Positions 7,808 through 15,011 of a stretch of DNA of 15,920 nt are shown here, in pieces (positions within the stretch are counted from its first letter, which is position 1; every line of letters starts with the position of its first letter). The DNA lies in the NCBI GenBank assembly GCA_964407825.1, contig CAYOXD010000074.1, positions 1-15,920 of the forward strand, in the 5' to 3' direction. Under the pieces are notes generated by a model. The model did no database searches. It was not told the DNA's origin and saw only the letters and a list, made by a program, of their open reading frames with translations. A program made the translations under genes and the position numbers. The stretch comes from CAYOXD01 sp964407825. Lineage in GTDB: Bacteria > Desulfobacterota > Desulfobacteria > Desulfobacterales > JAFDDL01.

Positions 7808-7828
7808 CAAGCGGTCGCTCACCGCTTG
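7808..7828. repeat. 8-bp inverted repeat, possible operator
   Basis: CAAGCGGT (7808-7815) and ACCGCTTG (7821-7828) are perfect inverted copies separated by five bases. The right arm overlaps the first three bases of the TTGACA box of the adjacent plus-strand promoter. That geometry suits a dimeric repressor site. As RNA on the minus strand it would also form a hairpin near the 5' end of the cyclase transcript. Confidence 0.45.
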
Positions 7829-7855
7829 ACAGCGCAACACCCCGTACATTATAAG
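7826..7855 (+). promoter_or_regulatory. strong sigma-70-like promoter, with a mirrored -10 on the other strand
   Basis: TTGACA (7826-7831) is a perfect -35 box, followed after 18 bases by TATAAG (7850-7855), five of six matches to the -10 consensus. It points toward lepA and would give a leader of about 285 bases. Read on the minus strand, 7848-7853 is a perfect TATAAT, so a divergent promoter for the cyclase operon may overlap, although its -35 region is poor. Confidence 0.5.
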
Positions 7856-7971
7856 GACCCGAAGCTTTGAAGACGCGTGAGCCGGACAGGGATAAAATTC
7901 GATTCTCCCCCCAGAGCGGCCCTCTGCTGCGGGGATGCATCCTGCTGCCCTCCCACGGTTGATGTGCCATG

Positions 7972-8001
7972 TTGACTTTCTTGAAAACGATCTGCTAAAA
8001 G
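7972..8001 (+). promoter_or_regulatory. second candidate promoter for lepA
   Basis: TTGACT (7972-7977) and TAAAAG (7996-8001) are separated by 18 bases. The -35 matches five of six consensus positions and the -10 four of six. It is closer to lepA (leader ~140 bases) but weaker than the upstream promoter. Confidence 0.3.
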
Positions 8002-8146
8002 AATCCTTTTTTCCTAATTTTATTCAACATACCGGCATAAGCAGGCGCTGTCAACCGGCTTTTCGACGCGTCGGCGGCCGGCAGGCCCGAAGGGATCCCA
8101 TCTGAGCCCCACTGCGGGGGCCGGATAGACCACAGATACAACGATT

Positions 8147-9943
8147 ATGAAACATATACGGAATTTCAGCATCATTGCCCACATCGACCACGGCAAATCG
8201 ACCCTGTCGGACCGTCTGATACAGGTGTCCCATATCGTCTCGGACCGGGATTTCAGGGACCAGATCCTGGACAGCATGGATATCGAGCGGGAACGGGGCA
8301 TCACCATCAAGAGCCAGACCGTGTGCCTTCCCTATACCGCCGCCGACGGCAACCGCTATACCCTGAATCTCATCGATACGCCGGGCCACGTGGATTTCAC
8401 CTACGAGGTGTCACGGGCCCTGGCATCCTGCGAAGGGGCCCTGCTGCTCATCGACGCCAGCCAGGGGGTGGAGGCCCAGACCCTGGCCAATCTGTACCTG
8501 GCCATGGAGCACGACCTGGAAATCCTGCCGGTCATCAACAAAATCGATCTGCCCTCGGCGGACATCGAGCGGGTGAAGGGTCAGATCAACCAGGACCTGG
8601 GCCTGGACCCCGATGCCGCCCTCTGCGTCTCCGCCAAGGAGGGCACCGGCATTACGGACATTCTCGAGGCCGTGGTGACCCAGCTGCCTCCCCCCAAGGG
8701 GGATGTCAACGCACCGCTAAAGGCGCTGATCTTCGATTCCCACTACGATCCATTCAGGGGCACCATCGTTCATATCCGTGTCTTCGAGGGAACGGTCAAG
8801 CCCGGTGACACCATCCTGCTGATGTGGAACCGCGCCACCTACCGGGTGGAGGAGGTGGGCCTCTTCCAGCTGACGCGGATGCCCCAGAAGTCCCTGTCCG
8901 CCGGGCAGGTGGGCTACATCATCGCCGGGATCAAGACCGTCAGCGACACGCGCTGCGGGGATACCATCACCCTGGCCAAAACCCCCTGCGCCCAACGCCT
9001 GGCCGGATTCCAGGAGGCAAAGCCGGTGGTCTTTTCCTCCATCTACCCCGTGGCCTCGGATGAGTATCCGGAACTGGTCGATGGGCTCGAAAAGCTGAAG
9101 CTCAACGACGCCTCCCTGATCTACGAAAAGGACAGTTCCGCAGCTCTCGGGTTCGGCTTCAGGTGCGGCTTTCTGGGGCTGCTCCACCTGGAGGTGGTGC
9201 AGGAGCGCCTGGAACGGGAGTTCGATCTGTCCGTCATCCTGACGGCGCCCTCGGTCCGGTACAGGCTCTTCATGAATGAGGGCAGCACCCTGATCGTGGA
9301 TAATCCGGCGCTCTATCCGGATCCGACCCTGATCCAGAATGCCCAGGAACCCTATATCAAGGCGGCCATCATCGTGCCGGACCGGTACATGGGCGCCGTG
9401 ATGAAGCTGTGCCTGGAAAAGCGGGGGATCAACAAGAATTACCAGTACCTGACCAGCGACCGGCTGGAAATGATTTTTGAATTGCCCCTTGCAGAAGTGA
9501 TCTACGACTTCTATGATAAGCTCAAATCCATCACCCAGGGGTACGGTTCCTTTGACTATGAAGTGATCGACTACCGGGATACGGACCTGGTGAAGGTGGA
9601 CATTCTGCTGAACGCCGAGCGCGTGGATGCCCTGTCCATGCTGGTCCACCGGGACCGGGCTGTCCAGCGGGCCAGAAGCGCCTGTGAGCGCCTCAAGGAG
9701 GAGATCCCCCGCCAGATGTTCAAAATCGCCATTCAGGGGGCCATCGGCGGCACGATTATCTCCCGTGAGACCCTCTCGGCCTTCCGGAAGGACGTCACGG
9801 CCAAATGCTATGGCGGGGACATCACAAGGAAACGTAAGTTATTAGAAAAACAGAAAAAAGGGAAAAAGCGGATGAAAATGGTGGGAAAGGTCATGATCCC
9901 CCAGTCCGCCTTTCTCTCCGTACTGAAGTCGGAGAAGGATTGA
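8147..9943 (+). CDS. lepA: elongation factor 4 (LepA), ribosome-associated GTPase
   Basis: A translational GTPase related to EF-G that acts on ribosomes and is linked to initiation and 30S assembly and to recovery from stress. The 598-residue length matches the family. G1 is AHIDHGKST (11-19), switch region ERGITI (49-54), G3 DTPGH (77-81) and G4 NKID (131-134). Family-specific parts follow: SAALGFGFRCGFLGLLHLEV, then QGYGSFDYE, and a lysine-rich C-terminal tail (TRKRKLLEKQKKGKKRMK) that binds RNA. The start is fixed by the conserved MKHIRNFSIIAHIDHGK opening, although no good ribosome binding site precedes it. It is the first gene of lepA-leuC-leuD, with leuC only four bases downstream, and is transcribed from the divergent region upstream. 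Confidence 0.98.
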   Translation: MKHIRNFSIIAHIDHGKSTLSDRLIQVSHIVSDRDFRDQILDSMDIERERGITIKSQTVCLPYTAADGNRYTLNLIDTPGHVDFTYEVSRALASCEGALLLIDASQGVEAQTLANLYLAMEHDLEILPVINKIDLPSADIERVKGQINQDLGLDPDAALCVSAKEGTGITDILEAVVTQLPPPKGDVNAPLKALIFDSHYDPFRGTIVHIRVFEGTVKPGDTILLMWNRATYRVEEVGLFQLTRMPQKSLSAGQVGYIIAGIKTVSDTRCGDTITLAKTPCAQRLAGFQEAKPVVFSSIYPVASDEYPELVDGLEKLKLNDASLIYEKDSSAALGFGFRCGFLGLLHLEVVQERLEREFDLSVILTAPSVRYRLFMNEGSTLIVDNPALYPDPTLIQNAQEPYIKAAIIVPDRYMGAVMKLCLEKRGINKNYQYLTSDRLEMIFELPLAEVIYDFYDKLKSITQGYGSFDYEVIDYRDTDLVKVDILLNAERVDALSMLVHRDRAVQRARSACERLKEEIPRQMFKIAIQGAIGGTIISRETLSAFRKDVTAKCYGGDITRKRKLLEKQKKGKKRMKMVGKVMIPQSAFLSVLKSEKD

Positions 9944-9947
9944 CGGA

Positions 9948-11249
9948 ATGAATTCAACACCCAAAACCATTGCAGAAAAAATTTTCGAAGCGCACCACGT
10001 GGACAACCCGGCTGGAGACATCCACGTCATTCGGCTCGACGCCGTCCTATGCCATGAAATCACAACGCCCGTGGCCATCGACGATCTGGTGCGTCGGGGC
10101 AAGGACCGGGTGTTCGACCCGGACCGGATCAAGGCCGTCATCGATCATGTAACGCCGGCCAAGGATTCCAAGACCGCCCTCCAGGGAAAGATGCTCCGGG
10201 ACTGGGCCAGACGCCACGAGATCAAAGATTTTTTCGATATCGGCAGGAACGGTGTCTGCCACGCCATTTTTCCGGAGAAGGGCTTTATCCGCCCGGGCTA
10301 TACGGTGATCATGGGGGATTCCCACACCTGCACCCACGGCGCCTTCGGCGCCTTCGCCGCTGGCGTGGGCACCACGGACCTGGAGGTGGGAATCCTCAAG
10401 GGCGTGTGCGCGTTCCGCTACCCGGCCACCCTGAAAATCAACATCACGGGTACGCTGCAGCCGGGCGTCTTCGCCAAGGACGTCATTCTGGCCCTCATCG
10501 GGAAACTGGGGGTCGGCGGCGCCACCAACCGCGTAATGGAGTTTGCCGGACCCGTGGTGGCCCAGATGAGCATGGAGAGCCGCATGACCCTGTGCAATAT
10601 GGCCATCGAGGCCGGCGGCACCTGCGGCATCTGCAGTCCGGACATGACCACCGTGGAATACCTCTGGGAATTCATCGGGGACGAGTACGCCACCCGGGAG
10701 GAAGCCCTGGCCGCCTTCCAGGCCTTTTCTCCGGACCCGGACGCCGTCTATGACGACACGATCGATTTCGATGTCACCGATCTGTCCCCCCAGGTCACCT
10801 TCGGCTACAAGCCGGACAACGTGAAGCCGGTCAGTCAGATGACAGGGGACCCCATCGACCAGGTCTATATCGGCTCGTGCACCAACGGCCGGATAGAGGA
10901 CCTGCGGGTGGCCGCCGGAATTCTGGCGGGGAAGCGGATCGCCGATTCGGTCCGGGGCATCGTCTCCCCGGCCACGCCCAAGATCTTTCGGCAGGCCCTG
11001 GCCGAAGGGCTCATCGAGGTGTTCATGAATGCCGGATTCTGTGTGACGAACCCCACCTGCGGCGCCTGCCTCGGCATGAGCAACGGCGTGCTGGCAGCGG
11101 GCGAGGTGTGCGCCTCCACCACCAACCGGAACTTCAACGGCCGCATGGGAAAGGGGGGCATGGTGCATCTGATGAGCCCCGCCACGGCAGCGGCATCCGC
11201 CCTGGCCGGCCACATCACCAACTCGGTGCTCTTCAAAGGGGAATCATAA
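9948..11249 (+). CDS. leuC: 3-isopropylmalate dehydratase large subunit (LeuC type 2, aconitase family)
   Basis: The 433-residue large subunit of an aconitase-superfamily hydro-lyase. Together with the small subunit it would isomerise 2-isopropylmalate to 3-isopropylmalate in leucine synthesis. The [4Fe-4S] ligands are visible as Cys311 in GSCTNGR and Cys371/Cys374 in NPTCGACLG. Other aconitase signatures are MGDSHTCTHGAFGAFAAGVG (122-141), GGTCGICSPD (223-232) and NFNGRMG (395-401). The short, stand-alone length is that of the LeuC2/homoaconitase-type group, which also includes enzymes for homocitrate and 2,3-dimethylmalate, so substrate is inferred and not proved; leuA and leuB are not in the window. 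AAGGA (9935-9939), inside the lepA end, is eight bases before the ATG, so translation is coupled to lepA. Confidence 0.9.
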   Translation: MNSTPKTIAEKIFEAHHVDNPAGDIHVIRLDAVLCHEITTPVAIDDLVRRGKDRVFDPDRIKAVIDHVTPAKDSKTALQGKMLRDWARRHEIKDFFDIGRNGVCHAIFPEKGFIRPGYTVIMGDSHTCTHGAFGAFAAGVGTTDLEVGILKGVCAFRYPATLKINITGTLQPGVFAKDVILALIGKLGVGGATNRVMEFAGPVVAQMSMESRMTLCNMAIEAGGTCGICSPDMTTVEYLWEFIGDEYATREEALAAFQAFSPDPDAVYDDTIDFDVTDLSPQVTFGYKPDNVKPVSQMTGDPIDQVYIGSCTNGRIEDLRVAAGILAGKRIADSVRGIVSPATPKIFRQALAEGLIEVFMNAGFCVTNPTCGACLGMSNGVLAAGEVCASTTNRNFNGRMGKGGMVHLMSPATAAASALAGHITNSVLFKGES

Positions 11250-11260
11250 AGGGGAATCAT
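11235..11260 (+). repeat. perfect 13-base tandem duplication at the leuC stop
   Basis: AAAGGGGAATCAT occurs twice back to back (11235-11247 and 11248-11260). The first copy encodes the last residues of LeuC and leads into its TAA; the second lies between leuC and leuD. The unit contains AAAGGGG, so the duplication also adds a purine-rich stretch before the leuD ribosome binding site. Confidence 0.9.
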
Positions 11261-11271
11261 AAGGATAAGTG

Positions 11272-11796
11272 ATGAAAAATTTCAGCGGGAACATTTTATT
11301 TCTCGATCGCTCGGATATCAATACGGATGAAATCATTCCGGCCAAATACCTGACGGAAATTTCCAAGGAGGCCTTGAAGCCCTATCTGCTGGAGGACCTG
11401 GACCTGGCCGGATTCGATTCCAAGCGGGATCTGGCGGATTGCTGCGTCATCGTCAGCCGTGAAAATTTCGGGTGCGGCTCCTCAAGGGAGCATGCCCCCT
11501 GGGCCCTGGAGGTAAACGGCATTTTCCTGGTCATCGCCGCAAGCTTCGCCCGGATCTTCAGGCAGAACATGTTCAACTGCGGCATGATGGCCGTCGAGCT
11601 TCCGGCGGACCGGATCGACAGCCTCTTTTCCACCTTTTCCGGAAAGCGAACCACCGTCACCACGGATCTTGCCAACCAGACCTTTACCTTCGAAGCCGAT
11701 GGGGAAGCGGAAACCGTCTCCTTCACCCTATCCGGCTACGACCGGGCGCTGGTGACCGCCGGGGGATGGGTGGATTACGCGGACGCCCACTATTAG
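11272..11796 (+). CDS. leuD: 3-isopropylmalate dehydratase small subunit (LeuD)
   Basis: The small (swivel-domain) subunit partnering LeuC, 174 residues. Recognisable parts are DRSDINTDEIIPAKYL near the N-terminus, and the substrate-recognition loop NFGCGSSREHAPWAL at about residues 66-80, followed by AASFARIFRQNMFNCG, which is conserved in LeuD and aconitase swivel domains. I chose ATG 11272 over the GTG at 11269 because AAGGA (11261-11265) is six bases before it. Substrate assignment shares LeuC's uncertainty. The last 27 bases of this gene are repeated 3.2 kb downstream at 14985-15011, next to the FAH gene, which marks the gene's end as an old recombination junction. Confidence 0.9.
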   Translation: MKNFSGNILFLDRSDINTDEIIPAKYLTEISKEALKPYLLEDLDLAGFDSKRDLADCCVIVSRENFGCGSSREHAPWALEVNGIFLVIAASFARIFRQNMFNCGMMAVELPADRIDSLFSTFSGKRTTVTTDLANQTFTFEADGEAETVSFTLSGYDRALVTAGGWVDYADAHY

Positions 11797-11824
11797 ATTC
11801 TTACCGGTTCAATCTGAGAATCTA
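11794..11824. repeat. 8-bp hairpin spanning the leuD stop
   Basis: TAGATTCT (11794-11801, starting with the leuD TAG stop) and AGAATCTA (11817-11824) are perfect inverted copies with a 15-base loop. There is no T-run after it, so it is at best a weak terminator or an mRNA 3'-end stabiliser. Confidence 0.4.
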
Positions 11825-11840
11825 TCCCTCACAATCGATG

Positions 11841-11900
11841 ATCGGGATCGAAATCGCTACCGGTATCGGATTGAATGCCGGAAACGATTTCGATCCCGAT
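11841..11900. repeat. perfect 16-bp inverted repeat (REP/MITE-like)
   Basis: ATCGGGATCGAAATCG (11841-11856) is exactly the reverse complement of CGATTTCGATCCCGAT (11885-11900), with a 28-base loop that repeats the ATCGG/ACCGG theme. It lies inside the ~151-base segment that splits the left copy of the leuD/FAH junction. No coding capacity. Such AT-CG palindromic units are often dispersed repeats, but I cannot search the genome for further copies. Confidence 0.75.
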
Positions 11901-11946
11901 ACCGATTTGGATCCGAAAATTTCAATTATCTCTGCTCAGGGCATAG

Positions 11947-12044
11947 AGAGCCCTGTTCTCGATAGCGCCTATCCTCTCCATCGCGCAGGCCAGCACATCC
12001 CCCCGGGCTGGCGCACGACGGGCGGATTCCTGGAAAACCCGACA
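11947..12044 (-). pseudogene. remnant of the 3' end of an FAH-family gene
   Basis: By hand alignment this segment matches 15013-15108, the last ~96 bases of the FAH gene, with 14 mismatches and two single-base gaps (about 84% identity). Read on the minus strand it gives VGFSRNPPVVRQPG, then, after correcting a +2 frameshift in a run of G, DVLACAMERIGAIENRAL. The intact gene has VGFFRDPPVVLQPG and DVVACTIEKIGTIENRVL. Most differences change the amino acid, and the stop codon is lost, as expected of decayed DNA. Similarity ends abruptly at 12044. Confidence 0.85.
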
Positions 12045-12109
12045 GTCCATACGCTCATCCTGTTTCGCATTCCCCTCCGCTCAGGACACCTACCGATTTT
12101 CATCACGGC

Positions 12110-12220
12110 TTGGCGGTGCCAATAGACGTGGCCGAAACGATGCCGCTTAACGGTTAAACGGCAGTTTCAGACGGCTTCAGGCTTATTTCTATAGAAAACA
12201 AATCACTTACGTGTTAACAC
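12110..12220. promoter_or_regulatory. cluster of short palindromes upstream of the kinase gene
   Basis: Four inverted repeats lie within 111 bases: TTGGC-GGT-GCCAA (12110-12122), GCCGCTTAA-CGG-TTAAACGGC (12142-12162, one mismatch per arm), the perfect TTTCTATAGAAA (12186-12197) and the perfect GTGTTAACAC (12211-12220). They are plausible binding sites for dimeric regulators of the kinase gene. I could not define a convincing promoter among them. Confidence 0.35.
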
Positions 12221-12314
12221 CATAGGCCATCTGAAGGAACGTTTCGATATTCCAACCGAAATCGAGGGGTAGTAAGTCCGTGTCCGATGCACGCAGGTTC
12301 CAACAAGACTTGAG

Positions 12315-14930
12315 ATGGTACTTATGAAATTTCTCCGAGGCCTTTCCATACGAACAAAGATGATCTTCATTATACTGGCGGCTGGTTTACCCATAGTGGC
12401 GGCAGCATGTTTCCATTTCTTTGTTCTCTACAATGCCGATTACAAGAAAACAGAGCAGGCCGTCATGGACACCGCCCGATCCATCGCCTGGCAAACCGAT
12501 TCCCGGGTCGACGGCATCCACAGTCTCCTCACGAGCCTTTCCCAGTTACCGGAGGTCAGGAACCGGAACAAAAAGGAAGCCACCGCCATCATACGCAACA
12601 TTCTTCACCATGATTCCTCGAGTATGAATATCACCCTGGCCGACCTTTCGGGGAATCCCATCGCATCGGGGAGGACGGTCACCAATGTGGGAGGGAAAAG
12701 ATTCTTCCGTGACGCACTGCACACCCACCGCTTCAGCGTCGGGGGATGTCGCACCAGCGGAAACACCGGCAGACCGGCTTTGATTCTCGCTCTACCCGTG
12801 ATGGATCCGGCAGGAAACCCCATAGCGGTTCTGTATGCCACCTTTGATCTGAATCAAATCTGCCGCTTCTTCGATACGCAAAACCTACCCCCCAATTCCA
12901 GCCTCAACCTGTGCGATTCCAAGGGGATGATACTTCTTCACTACCCCTATCAGAAAGGAGCCGAACCGGGAGACCCCGAAATGCCTCGTTTGCGCAGGCA
13001 TCTGGCCGGTCCAACTGATAAGGGGGTTTTCGTGGATTATGGCCCGGACGGCGTCAAGCGACTCATGGCCTCCGAGAGGCTCTACCTCAACCATAAAAAT
13101 CGTAACGAGACGCCTTATCTCTTCATCCGGATTTCAACGCCCGAAAATTCAGTCCTGGCAGGTGTCAATCGATACATAGTCAGGTCTGCGCTGATGTTCT
13201 CACTGGTGGCTCTCTTTGCGATCGCATTGAATCATTACCTCGTGGGCCGCTTGATCCTCTCTCCCATCGAACGGATGGCCTCCGTCGCCGGCACCATTGC
13301 AAAAGGGGACTTTTCCGTCAGGACAGGTCTGGAAAACGCAGGCACCGAGATCGGGCTGTTGGCGACATCCTTCGATACGATGACGGCGGCTCTCGACAGG
13401 AGACTCCACGAAAGATTGCAGGCCGAGGCCATGCTCAAGGCCAAGGAAGCGCAACTGGAGGCACTAATAAATAATCTTCCCTTCCACCTCTGGGCCATGC
13501 ACCCTGATGGCCGCTACTTCATGCAGAACCGCCTGAGTCAAGGATGCTGGGGGGATTTCATTGGCAAGAAGCCCAGCGAAACATCGGTCCCTAAAGAGGT
13601 TCTGAATAAATGGCATCACAACAATTACAGGGCCTTTGCGGGCGAAGTGGTCAAGAGTGAGATGGAATACGATATCGATGGTGAGAGACATTTTTTTTAC
13701 GCCATCACTGCCCCCATAAAATCAGATCGGTCCATTCTCGGGATCATGGGGGTCCATATCGATATCAACGACCGAAAAAGCCTTGAATCACAGCTTTACC
13801 AGGCACAGAAAATGGAAGCGGTGGGACAGCTTGCCGGAGGCATCGCCCACGATTTCAACAATATCCTTACGGCAATCATCGGATACGCGCATTTCATGTC
13901 CTATCGAATGGCTCCGGAGGATCCCCTGTATAAATATACCGGTCAGATATTGAAATGTGCGGACCGGGCCGCGGAATTGACACAGGGGCTCCTCGCCTTC
14001 AGCCGGAAGCAAATCATGCTTCCCCAAATTATCAACCTGAACGACCTAGTGGAAAATCAGCAAAGCATGTTGCGAATGCTCACCGGCAGTAATATAGAGC
14101 TCAAGCTGGATCTGATGGGGGAAGAGCTGTGCATCTCCGCTGACAAGGTCAAGATAGAACAAGTCCTTATGAATCTTTTGATCAATGCCAAGGATGCGAT
14201 GCCCGATGGCGGATCGATCGTCATCAGCACCTCCTCGATGATCGTGACGAGCGAATTCCTGAATCGGCATGGCTATGGAACACCCGGCCAATACGCCTGC
14301 ATTTCCGTCAGGGACACCGGTAGCGGAATGGACATGGAGACGCAACGGAAAGTTTTCGAACCTTTCTTCACGACCAAGGAAATTGGCAAGGGGACCGGTC
14401 TCGGTTTGGCCATAACCTATGGAATCATCAAACAGCATAACGGGTTCATCAATGTCTATTCCGAACCCGGCAGGGGAACGGTTTTCAATATCTATCTCCC
14501 GCTTGTGGACGAGAAAGCGGAACCCTATACGATCCTGGACGTCAAGAGCCTTTCAGCCGGAGGAAACGAAACGCTGCTCCTTGCCGAGGACGATCCCGAA
14601 TTAGGCCATTTTCACAAGACCCTGCTTGAAGAGGCCGGGTATCGTGTCCTTACCGCCGTTGACGGTGAGGAGGCATTGACAACCTTTGTTGAATACGAAG
14701 GGGAGATCTCCCTTCTCATCCTCGACGTGATGATGCCCGGGAGGAACGGAAACGAGGTGTTCGACCTCGCAAGAAACCGCAATCGTGAAGCAAAAGCGCT
14801 CTTCGTCAGTGGATATCCATTGGATGCCCTGAGCGATCAAGGCATTATATTGGATGAGGGCCTGTTCGTGAAAAAACCGATTACTCCCGGCAAGCTTCTT
14901 GAAAAGGTGCGAGAGGCCATCGAAGCTTGA
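12315..14930 (+). CDS. hybrid sensor histidine kinase (Cache-HAMP-PAS-HisKA-HATPase-REC)
   Basis: An 871-residue membrane sensor. A signal-anchor helix (~15-38) and a second helix (~288-312) enclose an extracytoplasmic Cache-like sensor domain of ~250 residues (with VGGKRFFRDAL and LILALPVMDPAGNPIAVLYATFD). HAMP (~313-365) and a PAS-like domain (~375-485, ending HIDINDRK) follow. The kinase core has phosphoacceptor His512 in GGIAHDFNNILTAIIG, N-box NLLINAKDAMPDGG, DTGSGM (667-672), FEPFFTTK (681-688) and GKGTGLGLA (691-699). A C-terminal receiver domain has Asp759/760, phosphoacceptor Asp804 in LILDVMMPG, Ser832 and Lys854. No separate response regulator is adjacent. ATG 12324 (MKFLRGLSIRTK) is an alternative start; neither has a strong ribosome binding site. 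Codon use is visibly less GC-rich than in its neighbours. Confidence 0.95.
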   Translation: MVLMKFLRGLSIRTKMIFIILAAGLPIVAAACFHFFVLYNADYKKTEQAVMDTARSIAWQTDSRVDGIHSLLTSLSQLPEVRNRNKKEATAIIRNILHHDSSSMNITLADLSGNPIASGRTVTNVGGKRFFRDALHTHRFSVGGCRTSGNTGRPALILALPVMDPAGNPIAVLYATFDLNQICRFFDTQNLPPNSSLNLCDSKGMILLHYPYQKGAEPGDPEMPRLRRHLAGPTDKGVFVDYGPDGVKRLMASERLYLNHKNRNETPYLFIRISTPENSVLAGVNRYIVRSALMFSLVALFAIALNHYLVGRLILSPIERMASVAGTIAKGDFSVRTGLENAGTEIGLLATSFDTMTAALDRRLHERLQAEAMLKAKEAQLEALINNLPFHLWAMHPDGRYFMQNRLSQGCWGDFIGKKPSETSVPKEVLNKWHHNNYRAFAGEVVKSEMEYDIDGERHFFYAITAPIKSDRSILGIMGVHIDINDRKSLESQLYQAQKMEAVGQLAGGIAHDFNNILTAIIGYAHFMSYRMAPEDPLYKYTGQILKCADRAAELTQGLLAFSRKQIMLPQIINLNDLVENQQSMLRMLTGSNIELKLDLMGEELCISADKVKIEQVLMNLLINAKDAMPDGGSIVISTSSMIVTSEFLNRHGYGTPGQYACISVRDTGSGMDMETQRKVFEPFFTTKEIGKGTGLGLAITYGIIKQHNGFINVYSEPGRGTVFNIYLPLVDEKAEPYTILDVKSLSAGGNETLLLAEDDPELGHFHKTLLEEAGYRVLTAVDGEEALTTFVEYEGEISLLILDVMMPGRNGNEVFDLARNRNREAKALFVSGYPLDALSDQGIILDEGLFVKKPITPGKLLEKVREAIEA

Positions 14931-14984
14931 ACTTCCAATCGATCGGTCCTCGCCGAAACGCTCTGGCGCCGTTCAGAAAAAAAT

Positions 14985-15011
14985 GGTGGATTACGCGGAC
15001 GCCCCCTATTA
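14985..15011 (+). pseudogene. leuD: 27-base copy of the leuD 3' end
   Basis: Twenty-six of 27 bases match 11769-11795, the last codons of leuD (encoding VDYADA-Y and the first two stop-codon bases). The single mismatch is C for A at 15005. The stop codon of the FAH gene (TTA on the plus strand, 15009-15011) lies within it, so this looks like the original place where leuD and the FAH gene met tail to tail. Upstream of 14985 any resemblance to leuD is weak. Confidence 0.85.

Larger units (their letters stand above)
7678..8146. other. divergent intergenic control region, 469 bases
   Basis: This stretch separates the minus-strand signalling operon from lepA. I see no convincing gene. It holds candidate promoters at 7826-7855 and 7972-8001, an inverted repeat at 7808-7828, a possible hairpin near 7908-7934, and a GC-rich lepA leader with a perfect 10-base palindrome, CGACGCGTCG, at 8064-8073. 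A 98-codon minus-strand frame (7674-7970) has a composition that does not look like a real protein. Confidence 0.6.
11797..12314. other. intergenic mosaic between leuD and the kinase gene, 518 bases
   Basis: No intact gene is visible. In order it contains a hairpin at the leuD stop, a segment with a 16-bp inverted repeat (11841-11900), a decayed copy of the 3' end of the FAH gene (11947-12044), and then ~270 bases rich in short palindromes upstream of the kinase gene. Several plus-strand frames cross it but run out of leuD in the wrong frame or lack a ribosome binding site. Confidence 0.7.

Noticed and set aside
7674..7970. A 98-codon minus-strand frame whose stop overlaps the cyclase start (ATGA)
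   Set aside because: The four-base overlap is suggestive, but the product is a Gly/Ser/Arg/Pro-rich chain with no recognisable pattern, has no ribosome binding site, and covers the candidate promoters.
11472..12125. A 217-codon plus-strand frame running out of leuD into the intergenic mosaic
   Set aside because: Its first half is leuD read in the wrong frame, and its second half crosses the FAH remnant, which is recognisable on the other strand.
11769..15011. The 27-base repeats as attachment sites of an integrated element
   Set aside because: They are part of a longer duplicated coding junction, are not next to a tRNA gene, and no integrase gene lies between them.
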